Shown one piece after another: positions 1-12,400 of a stretch of DNA of 64,000 nt. A program made the translations under genes and the position numbers. The number at the start of each line of letters is the position of its first letter. The stretch's first letter is position 1. This DNA comes from Progne subis subis. Taxonomy: Eukaryota > Chordata > Aves > Passeriformes > Hirundinidae. Where the stretch lies: contig JAKJHU010000039.1 in NCBI GenBank assembly GCA_022316685.1, forward strand, positions 1,798,001-1,862,000, given 5' to 3'. The notes below the pieces were generated by a model. It was not told the DNA's origin. It was given only the letters and a program-made list of their open reading frames with translations, and did not search any database.

Positions 1-364
1 AGAGATCAGGATTAAACCTTTCTCATTTTGGAAAGATTTGAGAAAAAAAAAATCTTCAAGAACCATCCAAAAATAAGCTTTTTGCAAAGTTTTATGACAG
101 AAGTAATTTGATAGTCTGAAGGCATTTTAGTAACATTATTTAATGGAACAACCACAAAACGTTGTATTAGTTTTCCCAAAGTCGCATCAATGGAACTTTT
201 TGTGTATCAAGTCTCACTTTTTCCACTGCAGGTGTCTTAGGTGCCTGTGTAAACTTTGTAAAAAATTCTTTAAAACCTTTAAAAGACCTCTGGCAAGTAG
301 GGTTTGACCCCAGGGAGCAGCTTTGCTTCTGCTAAGACATATTCAAACAACTCTAAGCCTTCAC
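1..364 (-). other. Intron after exon a41 (left edge)
   Basis: AT-rich intron of SPTBN5. No exon with a usable acceptor and repeat helix was seen, so the next coding exon lies outside the window. Confidence 0.7.
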
Positions 365-486
365 CTTTGTTTGGCCTGTCCCTGGAGTCGTAGCCAGTTG
401 TTTTTCATCTCCTGTTGCTTCATAGTCAGTTTGTCATTTATGGATGGATTCCTCGTGGAAAGGCGGAAAGATTCCAGTTCCAGTGG
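365..486 (-). CDS. SPTBN5: SPTBN5 exon a41: repeat 20, helices B-C (last exon in window)
   Basis: 40 codons plus [22 protein letters not shown] and [20 protein letters not shown] (helix C with Trp). Acceptor atctcttcccag, chosen because it is in phase 0 with exon a40 and has a strong pyrimidine tract. Donor AAAG followed by gtgaag, phase 2. The following exon is not visible in positions 1-364. Confidence 0.9.
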
Positions 487-3400
487 CTGGGAAGAGATTT
501 ATAGTGGGGTAAATTTATGCCAAATACTTATTATATTTATACCTGAGTTTGTCTTTCAGGAAAAATCGTTCATTTTAAGACCCCAGCTCTCAAAGACAGT
601 CAATTAAATTACAATAACAAAATATACAAAGGGATATGTAATGTGTAAAAAATAATCCACATGTATTTGTGAGCAAACATCCATGTGAAGAAAGATGTCT
701 GTGCATTGTTTTGTATGCACAAAGGTTAATTTACAATTTAGAAAACAGTTTTGCAGAATACGGACAAACAGACAGGAAAATGAATTGCTAATTCTAACTT
801 CTATTAGCGGCCTGATGAACAGTAATGAACACTCATCAACTCAGGTCTAAAGTTGAAAACTTTCTTGAAAAATTCCATCAAGTTGATGACAAATTTTCAT
901 TATTCAGAACAGAAGATATGCCAGGCTGGGTTTAATCCTTAAAAAAAGATTGGCTATTACACTAGAAAACCCAAACCCAAACCTTGCCTGTCAGCCTTGT
1001 GCAGCCTTGTTTATGCCTTCTAGGAATCACCCATGTTTCACGTGAGAACTAGCTAACCAAGTCTCAGTGTTGAAGGGACCACACATATTGCCATTATTTG
1101 TATACCACTGTGAAGAAAAAGGTTTCCATATTTTCTGTATGAAAGGGTTTAACACTGGACAACAGAGAAAAAATGTGAGAGGTTGTCAGTGGATTTCTAC
1201 TACTGTGGTTCAACAGGATATATTTCCTTTTAGTAAAAATATACAACCATAAAGGAGCTTAAACCCATATTTAATGCTCAATTTAATTTTGTCCTAGGTG
1301 CTGCAAACTGACCATTTTACAAAAGCCAGAGTGTATCAGGAAGGCAGTTATAACCTCGAATTTCTGTGTTTGATGTTTGGGTCAGGAAACTACAGTAGGG
1401 GGTGCAGTATGGGGTTTGCATTTAAGTTCTCAACAGAAATATAATTGTGATTTTGGTTCAACTGAGTACAGGAACTGGGGGAAAGATGGAATACATGCTT
1501 TCCAAAATGCACAGGAAAATCTGATCTGGCTTGTAGGTGAGGCCCAGAGACTCAGACAACGTTAAAAAAAGGACTTTTCTTCTTAGATTTTGCGCATCAG
1601 AAAGAATAATCCTTGGTAAGATAAAGTAGGATTAAGCAGCACGGCACTTTCATGAGAAGAAATTTATGTTGCACTTGCACTGCTGAAAATTCCTGCTAAT
1701 CAATCTGAAGAGCAACAATGATTTTTGCACCACATTTTCAAGAAGAAAAAGCAAAATTTTTTCAGAATCCTTTGTACTTCCCTACTTCTTACCTCCATTT
1801 TGGACTTAATAACACTGATTTCTCTCTCCATTTCTTCATGTCTTCGAATCAGGTTTTCCACACTTTCCACATCTTTTCCATAATCCAGTGCTTGCATCAA
1901 TACACTCTGGAGAGGGCAGTGGGATGTGCAAATGGTAAAGATGACACCAAACAAAAGGATCTATGTCTTAGGTATTTCAAAGAGCCTCCTCCTTCACCTC
2001 TTTGCATTGCCATTTAAATGTTCTTTTTGTCTTTTTAAATATCAAGAGAGCACATTGTCTGCTCTCCTTACACCGGTGAAACAAGAATCCACATCTCTTT
2101 GAACAGTCATAATCCTGCTTAAGGTGCCTCTGGCAATTCACATATAAAACAAAGACAGGCGTGCCTCCCTGCATTTCTCAATCTTTCTTTTATTCTTTTT
2201 TTTTTTTTTCATACACCAAACCAGAAAAATATTTCCCAATAAATTGTGGCACAGGGATTTAACTGTGTGTTACGAAAATATAAAAAATAAAATTAACCTT
2301 TGGGATCCTAAGAAATTAAATCCCATAAATGAAGAAATACATTTTTAAAGTTGTTATAAAAAATTCAAGCCAAAAGTCTTGTAACCTTGAATAGTACCAT
2401 TTGCCTACTGACTTATAATTAAATAAATATAATTACTTACATTGATGAAACAATTAGTTTTTATATAGCTTTTTTTTCTGTTAATATCAAAATTATAATT
2501 CAGGATCAGCATTTTTACCTCCATTTTCTGAATGAATAAATTGATAGAGCATTTTTCCATTTCAATTAATCAAAATTGGAAAACTTACCTTCTCAGTAAT
2601 TCTTTCTGTGATGTCATCTATTTCTCTGATTAAGGCATGAATCTCCAGGGCTCCCTCTAACTTCTTCCTGTATGCATTCAGGTTACCATGAAAACTGTTC
2701 CACCTTTAATTGGAAATAATATTTTAGAGATGTATTTCAGAGGTAAGGATTTCCACAGCTGAGTATCATGATGCTCATATTTAAACAAAACCACAGGTTT
2801 TCTGGACTACTTCATGTATTGATCCCCCAGTTCTCCGTCATAGGGGGCTCATGACAGTGATAAAGCATTAGCTTGAGAAGACAGTCCGGTTGTATGCATT
2901 CCATGTCTTCAGGATGGCATGGGGGTTCAATGCTAAAACGTATTGATCCAGTTTCCTTAAACCCTCAATAATCTCACAGTTGATATCTTCATGCTTTTGT
3001 TTCTTAGATAAGGGGGCTGTAGAGCAGCAAAAGCACAAGACAATTCACCAGGACAACTGTGTGAATAGATGAAGTGTCTAAGCTTCATGAACCTTGTGTG
3101 CCAAGTGATGTGAAACTGAGTATTTGACTCCAAGTCTAGAAACATGACTTTGGTGCCTCTGGATTAAATATCCTTCTAAACTACCTGCTCTGGGAGTCTG
3201 GAAAGACAAGTCCAGTGTCTGATATTTGGAAGCGGTGATATTAAAGAAGAAAACAAAGGTTCCAATTCCTTAATTTATCTCAGCTGAGTACACCTAAATT
3301 TCCTTTCCTGGTTTTGGTTTACACAGAACATTTGAAAGCACACTCACTTCTCGTTGAGCTGCTTTCGGCGCTCATAGATTGTCCTTGTTTCTTCCTTGTT

Positions 3401-6400
3401 CTGTCTCTCCAGTTTCATGGCCAGGGCATTGATAGCCCTGATATGAGCATCGTCCACTGTTGACTCCTGTAAAGTGAGAAAGGCAGCAAAGGTACACATT
3501 CAAATTGCTTGTGGCTGAGTTTTCCACTGAGACGTGAAAATCAACACAAGCAGCAGCAAGAACGTGTTTTCCCTCACTAACATTTCAGACACATGGATTT
3601 TGCTCTACTACAACTGCTGATGTTACCACGTGCTTGATGAGAAGGCAGTAAAGGAAAGAAAGAACATTAATGGCTCTAGATGCAACAATGATCTTGGTCT
3701 AGGTCAGGGCCCTCAGACCCTCATTTTTAAGCCAGATATTCCAGCAGGGGTCCATTTAGTGAAGAAACACAGATGCAGTTGCTGGTTACATAGGTGGCTG
3801 CTGTGGAACAGCTGTTGTGTGGCTGACTGTTCCTCTGTCAGACAGGCAGTGACTCATGGGCTCCTGGGCCTCCTGGCTGTTTTATCTAGGGGAGCTTCTG
3901 TCCCCAGGTGCCTTCTCTACTCTAGACAACAGGGTCAAAATCCACACAGCCTTGGGAATCCCAGACAACCTATACCACTGTGTTTTCTTCTAAGGGTAAG
4001 TCTTCTAGGAGATTTGCTTCTCATGCACATACCATAGAATGCATAATATTCCCACATTGTCCATATAATCTGGAATACAGTGGGATAATTTTTCTTTTGA
4101 AGCACTACAGACGGCCAACACTGAACACTACTCCAAGATTCAAAAACATTCTTTATTTTTCTGGAACAAATAAATCATGAGTTTAGCAGGGAGACAATCA
4201 CTGGTGTAAAGAAGCACAGCTGCAAGATGCCAGCACACTGTTAATGTAAGTATTCACTCCATTGTGTGTTTTGTTTATGCTGAATCCATACCAATATGCG
4301 TGCTTCCATATGTGCTTTCCTATTATATACAGCCATAAAGTAAACGAGAGGCACCAGCAGATAGTCAGATATTCTTCAGAAACCCTGCCGCCTCCTCTCC
4401 TGGGAAATAATAGCAGCACAGTGAATAGAAAGTCTGGCAGCCATCAATGCAGGATGATTACTCCCTGTCCTGATCTCAGATTTTTCTAGTGGGAAAACCC
4501 AGACTGGATGGGTGCATGCACTGGGCCAGAAGCAGCCTCCTCTGTTTGTGTTACCCAAGGAAGCGCTGCATAACCGAGCATCAGCTATCAGGGCATAACT
4601 GCAAAACTGTCCCAGCTTTTTATCTGCAGGAGTCGTGTTCGGATTGTTACAGGAGCAGTGGCTACAAGCTGATAGTGTCTAAGGCCAAGAGTTTCAAGAG
4701 TGGCACATAAGATCTACCTTAGTTTACAGAAAAACTTTCCTATTCAGAGGCTTATGCTGACTGGAACGCTGGGTTGTTTCTGCCCTCTTAATCATCCTTC
4801 TTTTGGCTGGTACAAGCTGTAGAAGAGCCCTTGCTCAATCCCTTAGCTCACAGTCAGCTGGTGAGTACAATGAATGTCTTTTCAATTTACTAATTCCCCG
4901 GTGCTGAAGCCAAATAAATCGGTTCTCTATCCAAATCCAGAGTGAAAGCACTGTCACAAAATTCTGCTGGGCTCTGGAATAGTGAGCTCAGGGGTTTCTC
5001 CCTGGTGTCAGGCATATCTACGCTGCTACTTTGCATAGAAGAGGATTGTCTCCTGCTACCAGACAACAAAAGCAGAAGATGGGAACTGCCATAACAGAAA
5101 AAAAAAAAAAAAAAACAAAACAAAAAACAGGCAAACAAAAGATAAAGAATATTAGGAGACTACATTAAACATCACTCAGAAATACCTATCTCTTTCCAGA
5201 CCTTTCCCACAATTTCTAGACTAGCAAATCAGCACAGTAATCTTTCCTGTGTGACACACAGACCTCTTAGTCCTCATCTGTAGCAGCTCACACAAGCAGA
5301 GAGCAAGAGGTTCCTGCAGATGCATCCCTTCAATACATGGCCTCACAGCTCTCATGGCAGGAGCTGAACACACGACAAGGAGGCTCCTGTTCTCCGGGTT
5401 TGGTGCCCAAGATGTCACAGCTCACTGAGGGCAGGAGAGGCAGCTGGCATGACTCAGCATCATGGAAGAGGGACAAAGATCTCAGCATTGAAAGGTGAAG
5501 AGTGCAGCTGTCTTGTCACATGGCTGTTAGCCATAGCGTAAACCATTGCTCTGTTTGACTAAATGTCTGGTTATTAGTGTTGTGATTCATGAGTTACCAT
5601 GTGTGCTGTATAAACAGAAGGCCCCAGATTTATGTGCTTAGTTTGGAAGAAAGAGTATGAGAATGAGACCATTCTTCAGGAGGAGGAAAATGAAGAAATA
5701 AAGGATGGAAGTAGAGAAAACCGTTGTTTGGTTTTGGGGTTTTTTTTACAGGTTTGTTCATGGAAGGTCCAGATCAGTTCTCAGATTCAAGCAAGCATGG
5801 CTGAAACAAGTATTTTTAAATGACTTTTGGGTGGAAATCACTGTGACTTTGCAAACTGCATGAACCAAACAAAATCTGCTCAAATTCAGGCTCACACAGG
5901 GAGTTTTCCAAGTCATTTGATGCAGTCTGAAATGTTAGATTATCTCATGAGTGGCTGACAGCTCTGCCTAGACATCTTCAAAGCAAAAGGCATAATAAGA
6001 GAAAATTCTCTCTTTTTAAATGACTTTTGAGGTAGTGATGCTTCCTATCACTTTGGTCTTACACCTCCTCAGAGCACTGCAACTGTATTTGCTAACTGGA
6101 CTGAAAAGCTACCTGCTGCTTGCAGCCATGCAAGACATGAGCATGAAAAACACCTCTTACCCCTGAAGTTGCTCCACGGAACTCATTCAGCTTTTTCTTG
6201 AGCTGCAGGCAGTGTTCATAGTCATTTCCCACATCACCTACATTAATCATGACCTCCTGGGGAAATAAGTAGCAAACAGACAAATATTTAGATGACGAGT
6301 ACAAGAACATGGCAACTCCCAATGCTTATCCTGATGTGGTAAGTTCTGTGATGTGTTTGTAATAATCACCAGCCTACAGCTTCTGAAAGAGTCTCTTCTG

Positions 6401-9400
6401 ATCTTCAGATAATTATGAGACTTGGTCCCAACCCCCTTTTTGATCTATTACTGGCTATGGAAGCAACCTCTGAATGAAAGTGATTCTTCCTTCATTCCTA
6501 CCAAGAGAAACTTTCAGATTTGATATACAATGTGAGTGAAGGCCAGCTGCCAAATGCTTCAAGTCTCTTCCTTTCTAATCTGCTTTCATTTCTCTGTCTC
6601 AGCAGAGGCACATGAGTTGGCCACAAATAATCACAAACTCTTCACGTGCACATTTACATGACACAATGTGCTAACACTGCCCAATTGACTCCGGTATGGA
6701 CAGACTCCATAGAATTTGTTTAGTCATTCCTTTCATATTGTTTGTAGAACATGTCTTGATTCTTCCAGACAAAAATCACTAAGAAAATATCCTGGAAGTT
6801 GACACGTTTATCAGAATGTCATTGCTAAATAGCAAGTCTCTAGTGTGCTGCTTGGGTTAAATACTAAAATCCACTTGCCTTCTCCCGGATCCAGGCTTCC
6901 ACCTGGTCCACCTTCTGGAGAAATTCTAGGAAGTCCCGACTGTCCTCCAGCATCTTTCCACGAGCAGCAACAGCTCTCTTCAACTTCTCCCAGTGCTCCT
7001 GAAGCATGCGGACTTGGCGACGGATCTCTCCTGATTTTGGGTGACCTTTTGACACCAGGGCTTCTCCTTTCTTCACATTCAGAGGAAGAAATCAGAATTA
7101 AGTTGCCCCATTTTTAATGGGATTACCGCATTGCATGACCTTCCTAGGAGGACTCTTTCACCTTCCTAACCTGGATTGAACAATAGATTACTAATATAAA
7201 TTCTTATCACCCAAATGATAAAGCCAGCTGGAAAGCTTTTACATCTAGAATCATAGAACACTAGGATTAGAATATTTCCCTGCCAAGAAGGATATTCATG
7301 GAATGGGAGCACCAAGTATTACAGATGATTGTGCCCTTTAGCTACATGATTCACCCAGTTCCAACAAGAATATTCACAAATTGGCATGAAATCCTATTTG
7401 CCTTTTGTAGGCGTAATCATGTCAGGCAAGGAAGAAGTCAGTGTATATTTTCCTATTTAGGCTATAAGGAAAGATGGAAGTGACCTGAATGATTTATAAT
7501 GAATGAAGGTATCTCCCTGTTGTAAATTAACAGTGTTACATTTCCATGGCAAAGCAACTGGGGTTTTGTCACACCAGTAGGATAATTGATGCAGAAGTGA
7601 TGACCAAGCTACTCTTCCTTTACATTTCATCAATGTGTCCGTCTTTGGATCAGCAGTTATAATCTGTAAAAACAATGGGAGAGCGAGAGGGTTACCTTAT
7701 TAACAGCTGTGATGATTTCTTCATTTGCTAGAATCTCTGCCTCAAAGACCTGATGTTTCTGCAGCAGCTTCATCTTGTCCTGCAGATTGCTGGGGTCTTG
7801 TATGGAAGGATCCTCCAGCTTCTGCATGCGCTCACTGATCCAATCTTCTGCCTGCAACATTGAGAGGCACTCAAGTTAGCACCACAAATTCCTGGGGTCC
7901 TGGGGCTTCCTCCCAGGATATATCACTATGCTGTGCAAGTGTCTGTACCTGGGCTGGATAGATTTTATGGAAGCTGACAGCTGAAGTGGATCTCCAGTTT
8001 CTGAACTTTACTTTGTTAAAAGTAGGCAGGAATGAAACTAATTTTTATCTGACCACAGGAGTAAAGAAAAATTCCTTGAATGCCTCAGATTTTATCACAA
8101 GGCATTAACAGATTATAGCATCTTCTAAATTATGTAGAAAAAAATCTTTGAGCCTTAACACAGGATACATTTAAAATGAGATTATGACCACTGAGTCTGA
8201 GGGTTTAGGGCTCTGAGTTTCATCTGGTATCTCTGCCATTGACCTACCTGCACACTGGGTAAAGATTCTTTAGAATCTTTAGAGTGCCTCACCTATGAAA
8301 CAGCACTAACATTTCCTCATGTCAGTGGTGTTGTGAGACCTAAATGGAAAATGCAATGCAAACAAAGATTTGCTGATGGGGCCCAACCACTACTCAGCTT
8401 CTTTGAAATACAACTGCGTTTGTTTTTATACTTCACAGAATTCAAAATGGTCTCATCAGGAATATCAGATTCAGAAAAGCAGGTGATTTGTGAGAGCTAA
8501 CAAAGCAAAAGTTAGGTGTTTCTCTCAGGAAATAATTTTTTAAGGGGGTTTTAATGTATGCAGGATAAAATGAAGAATAGGATAGCAATTTTCCTACAAT
8601 TTTCTTTAGGTTCTGCTGAACTTTAGCCCTTAGCACTGAAGGAGATATTTTCTATCCATCAAAACACTGGGAGCTGAACACTTGGCATAATATTGTAACT
8701 GATCCTGTTGTCCTCAGAGCACTGAAGTAATGTAATGTTTTGACAACACAAGAGCTGCAAATTGAAGGGCAGCTTTATTAGTTTCAGAATATCTTGGCTG
8801 CCCTTGTGGAACCGTGCACTACGTGCACACCAGACTTGTCAGCTGGAGGATTTTCTCTGTTAATGAATGATTTGAAATGTTGTATCAGCTGCTGAGATTC
8901 TATAAACAACAACAGAAATAGCTCTCACTAGCAGTGTGCTCTCCAGAAGCTGTTTCCCTCCAAAGCACGGTCAGAGACTCAAACGGGCCACGTCAAACGT
9001 GCCCAGGGCTACGCATTGTCATGTGCTGCTTTAATTTCCAACACCCTCCTCCATGGCTCCCTCCCATTCCCAGCCACACATTTGTGCTTCAGTGTCACTC
9101 GAGTGACTCTTCATTTGAATGGGAGGCTCATCCATACAGCTGGAACGAGAAACAAACCAATCCCCAGGATAAAGCGACTTTAAGGCTGATTTGTCTCCTA
9201 CTTTTTAATTAGAAGCAGTGGCTTTAATGACAGACTGAACATCTGCACTCTTACTGCCTTGGTTTATTTTAAGGCTTGTTTAAGATGGCTCTAGAGAGTG
9301 AGGGATCCTTCTCCTGGCCTCATGCCCACATTCAGATGTGATCTGTTGTCCCAAGATCTTTCTATGGAAGGTTTAAATGTTTGTCTGGACAGCCATTTTC

Positions 9401-12400
9401 ACTTCATTGGAGACAACAGAAAAACTAGTGTTATGCTCAGTATAGGCACTAGATCAGACTTATTTCTATGGCAGTCATAAAAAATGTGGGCACTACCAGT
9501 TTAGAAACTTGCTCTTTCAAAATATCGGTTACTGTAACCTCGTGAGTACAAATGGTAAATTATACCGATTTTTTTAATGACAGAAGAACGCAAAGCGTAT
9601 AAACGGATGTGACTGCTCCAGACATCTAGGGATAACAAGTGATTGTATAACCAGATAATACACGTTAACATTTGGGTGTATAAATGATTCTCTCTCTCAT
9701 TCCCCTGAGATAAAGATGTAAATGTTTTTTATTCTTATATACAGGGTGAAAGGGAAAAGAGGTATTACTAATATCATGAGCAAATTTCAGAGTCAGCATT
9801 AAAACCCAGAGCCAGCTTGAGAAGTCAAAACTTTTTACTTTGTAATATTCCCTCTGCTGTAACTTAAATACTTATATTTCTAAGTAGCAACTTGCTCATT
9901 TGCCTTCCAGATTAACACTGTGCTACAGACTTTTTGGCAATAGGATAGTCTGTATGTCTGTCTCACTCCTTTCTGTGAGACAAAAGCACCACGTATCTAC
10001 TGTAGAAGAGTGAGTTTTATTTCATAAAGTGCACATGATCTCTTAATTACTGTGGGTCATTGTAATAACGTGTGTAGTTCCCTATGTAACCGCTTCTAGA
10101 GAGTAACTAGAAGAATTTTAATGATGACAGTGATCCCTATTTTCTGCTGAACAAAAAATTCTGTTTGATTAATAGAAATTCCTTTGAATTGAATCGTTTG
10201 AACATGTTTGCAGGACAGAAAGTTTTCAGGGGAGTGGGACCTGAGCTATGGGCCTTGTTCTCTTAATAAGTAAGAATAAGCAATGACCACATTGATTTCA
10301 CAGCCAAACTCAAAACTCATCTCCAAATTTAACATTCCCGTGGGACCATTCTCATACATGAACCTGTACACACCCAGAATATAACTAAAATCAAATTAAA
10401 TACTCCATTCTATCCAACAAAGAGAAAGAAAATCATTACTGTAAGATTTTTGGGTTTTAATTCCTTGATGACATTCACATTCTACAGCAGTAGGCAATGA
10501 TTCTAGGTTGGTGAGGTAAATGAGCACGTAACCTAAGAGCAAAAACTCCCCAAACAACTCTTGGCTGAATTTATGTGGAGAAAGGGGATGAAAATAGGGA
10601 AATGTTCTTCACTATGCAGGGCCAAATCTTGTGCTCTAAGTGTGTGATTCAAGACTAAAGGGGGACCCAGCCCAAGCACTGATTTGAAATTACAGAGTGA
10701 TGGAAAGAAACGCATAAGTATTCCTACCTAAGGTTTTGTTTGTATCTCTAGAAGGACAGTGACAATTTCTCTACCAAGAGGATTTTGGGAAATTGCTATT
10801 TTGAAATTATAACCCTTGTGCAATGCACCATCCATCCATCCACTTCCCTCTGCCAGTCCAAAAGGTGGACAGGTCCTTAGCAGCGGATTTTCAGTACTTT
10901 CCTACCATGGGATAGTAAAAGTATAACTAAATAATGCAAGTAAATATTTGGGTGTATAAATAATTTATGATAAACTTAATTAAAAGAAAAAGGAAGAGGG
11001 GAAAAAAAAAAGAAAAAAAAAAAGAAAAGAAAAAATAAGGACGAAAAGGAAAAGGATAGCTCTAGTTTTGTAAACCATTGAGGACATTCCATGGGGCACA
11101 GCAGCAGAAGTGGGGGATACCAGACCAGTGAGATTGCTTGGAAATGTGCCCCTGGGTCTGTGTGCTCTTGTTTATGCCAGCACAGCTCTCAGTCACACAT
11201 GTTGTGCTGCCCTTTGAGAGGCTGACCTAGTTTACCTTTCCAAGAGTAGTGACTGAGCACAGCTACTCAGTTACAGGGCTAAGGCCAGAACAGGGGACAA
11301 ACAGAGACCAGCATGTTCTGCAGAGGCCAGCCTACAGTAGCTCAAGAGCTATGCTGAGTCACAGCAGTGTTTTGAAGGCCTTCAATGAACACCCATTAAC
11401 AAAGCTTGGTGCACAGGCCATAATGCTTCCCACTCTTTGTTCATCCTGATTTGAAATACATTTTCTTTCCTTCCAAAGGAAAAATATGTATTAGCTTGCA
11501 GTTCTCCTTTCAGCTGTTTTATTTTAGCAGACTTTTGATGAGTGAAGTGGCTGTAATGGGCAAAATGCCACAATAATAGTATGGTAACAGGAGTGGTGTT
11601 GAAGCACCCTTTGCATGAGTGTGGCAGGAGCTGCCACACCAGAGTAGATCATCCATCCCCCTAATAATGTCTGGCGAGAATGAGCGTTTCATCCAATAGA
11701 GGTAGATGGTTCCTCTGCTTTACATCCCCCATCCCAGTCTAAAGCCCTCTTACCTCTTCCAAGTTTTGGTAGAAAAGTGCCAGAAGAAGGGCAGTCTGCA
11801 GCTTCTCTTTCCTGCTCTGGGACAGATCCTTGATCTGACGCTTTCTCTCATGAATGACATCCAGTTTGTGCTGAATCTTTTGCCCTACCAGTCCATCAGA
11901 CTTTTCCAACCTGCTTGCCTGTTCTTGAAGAGACATCATCTGAGGAGGCAACAGATCTGAAATTACTTATGCTTCCAAGTGGTGTGAAAGAAAAAAAATC
12001 AAGCTTATTTCATAGTTTTTTTTTTTTTTTTCCTGTAATGAACCAAGAACAGCAGGGACAAGTTAACCAACATTTCCCCTCAGCCTGTACTATGTTACAT
12101 CTATGACATTACTGTCATTGGACTCCATGGTGCATCCTGGCTACATAAATTAATTAAAGTTTTAGCTTCAGGAGTCCCTATGCCACTGATTATCCAGTGC
12201 AAGGAATCATGGAGCAAGCATGACATCCATGGCTGCTTAGATTTTATTGCTTTCTGGAAACCAGAAATGTAATGTAGCACTCAAATGAGCAATCAGTCCG
12301 GCAGGGAGCTAGCAAGAGTCCTGGGAATTCATTCTGGGGAACCCAGGCACAGCCAAAGATTTATGTTTAGATCTAGCCTGGGTGACTACAGCAGTGGCCA

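Noticed and set aside
440..456. Acceptor ccacgag for exon a41
   Set aside because: It would need a phase 2 end in exon a40, which ends in phase 0. The upstream cttcccag fits.
3630..4037. 135-codon plus-strand open frame
   Set aside because: It has no family likeness, is Leu/Cys-rich with random composition, and lies in a spectrin intron on the opposite strand.
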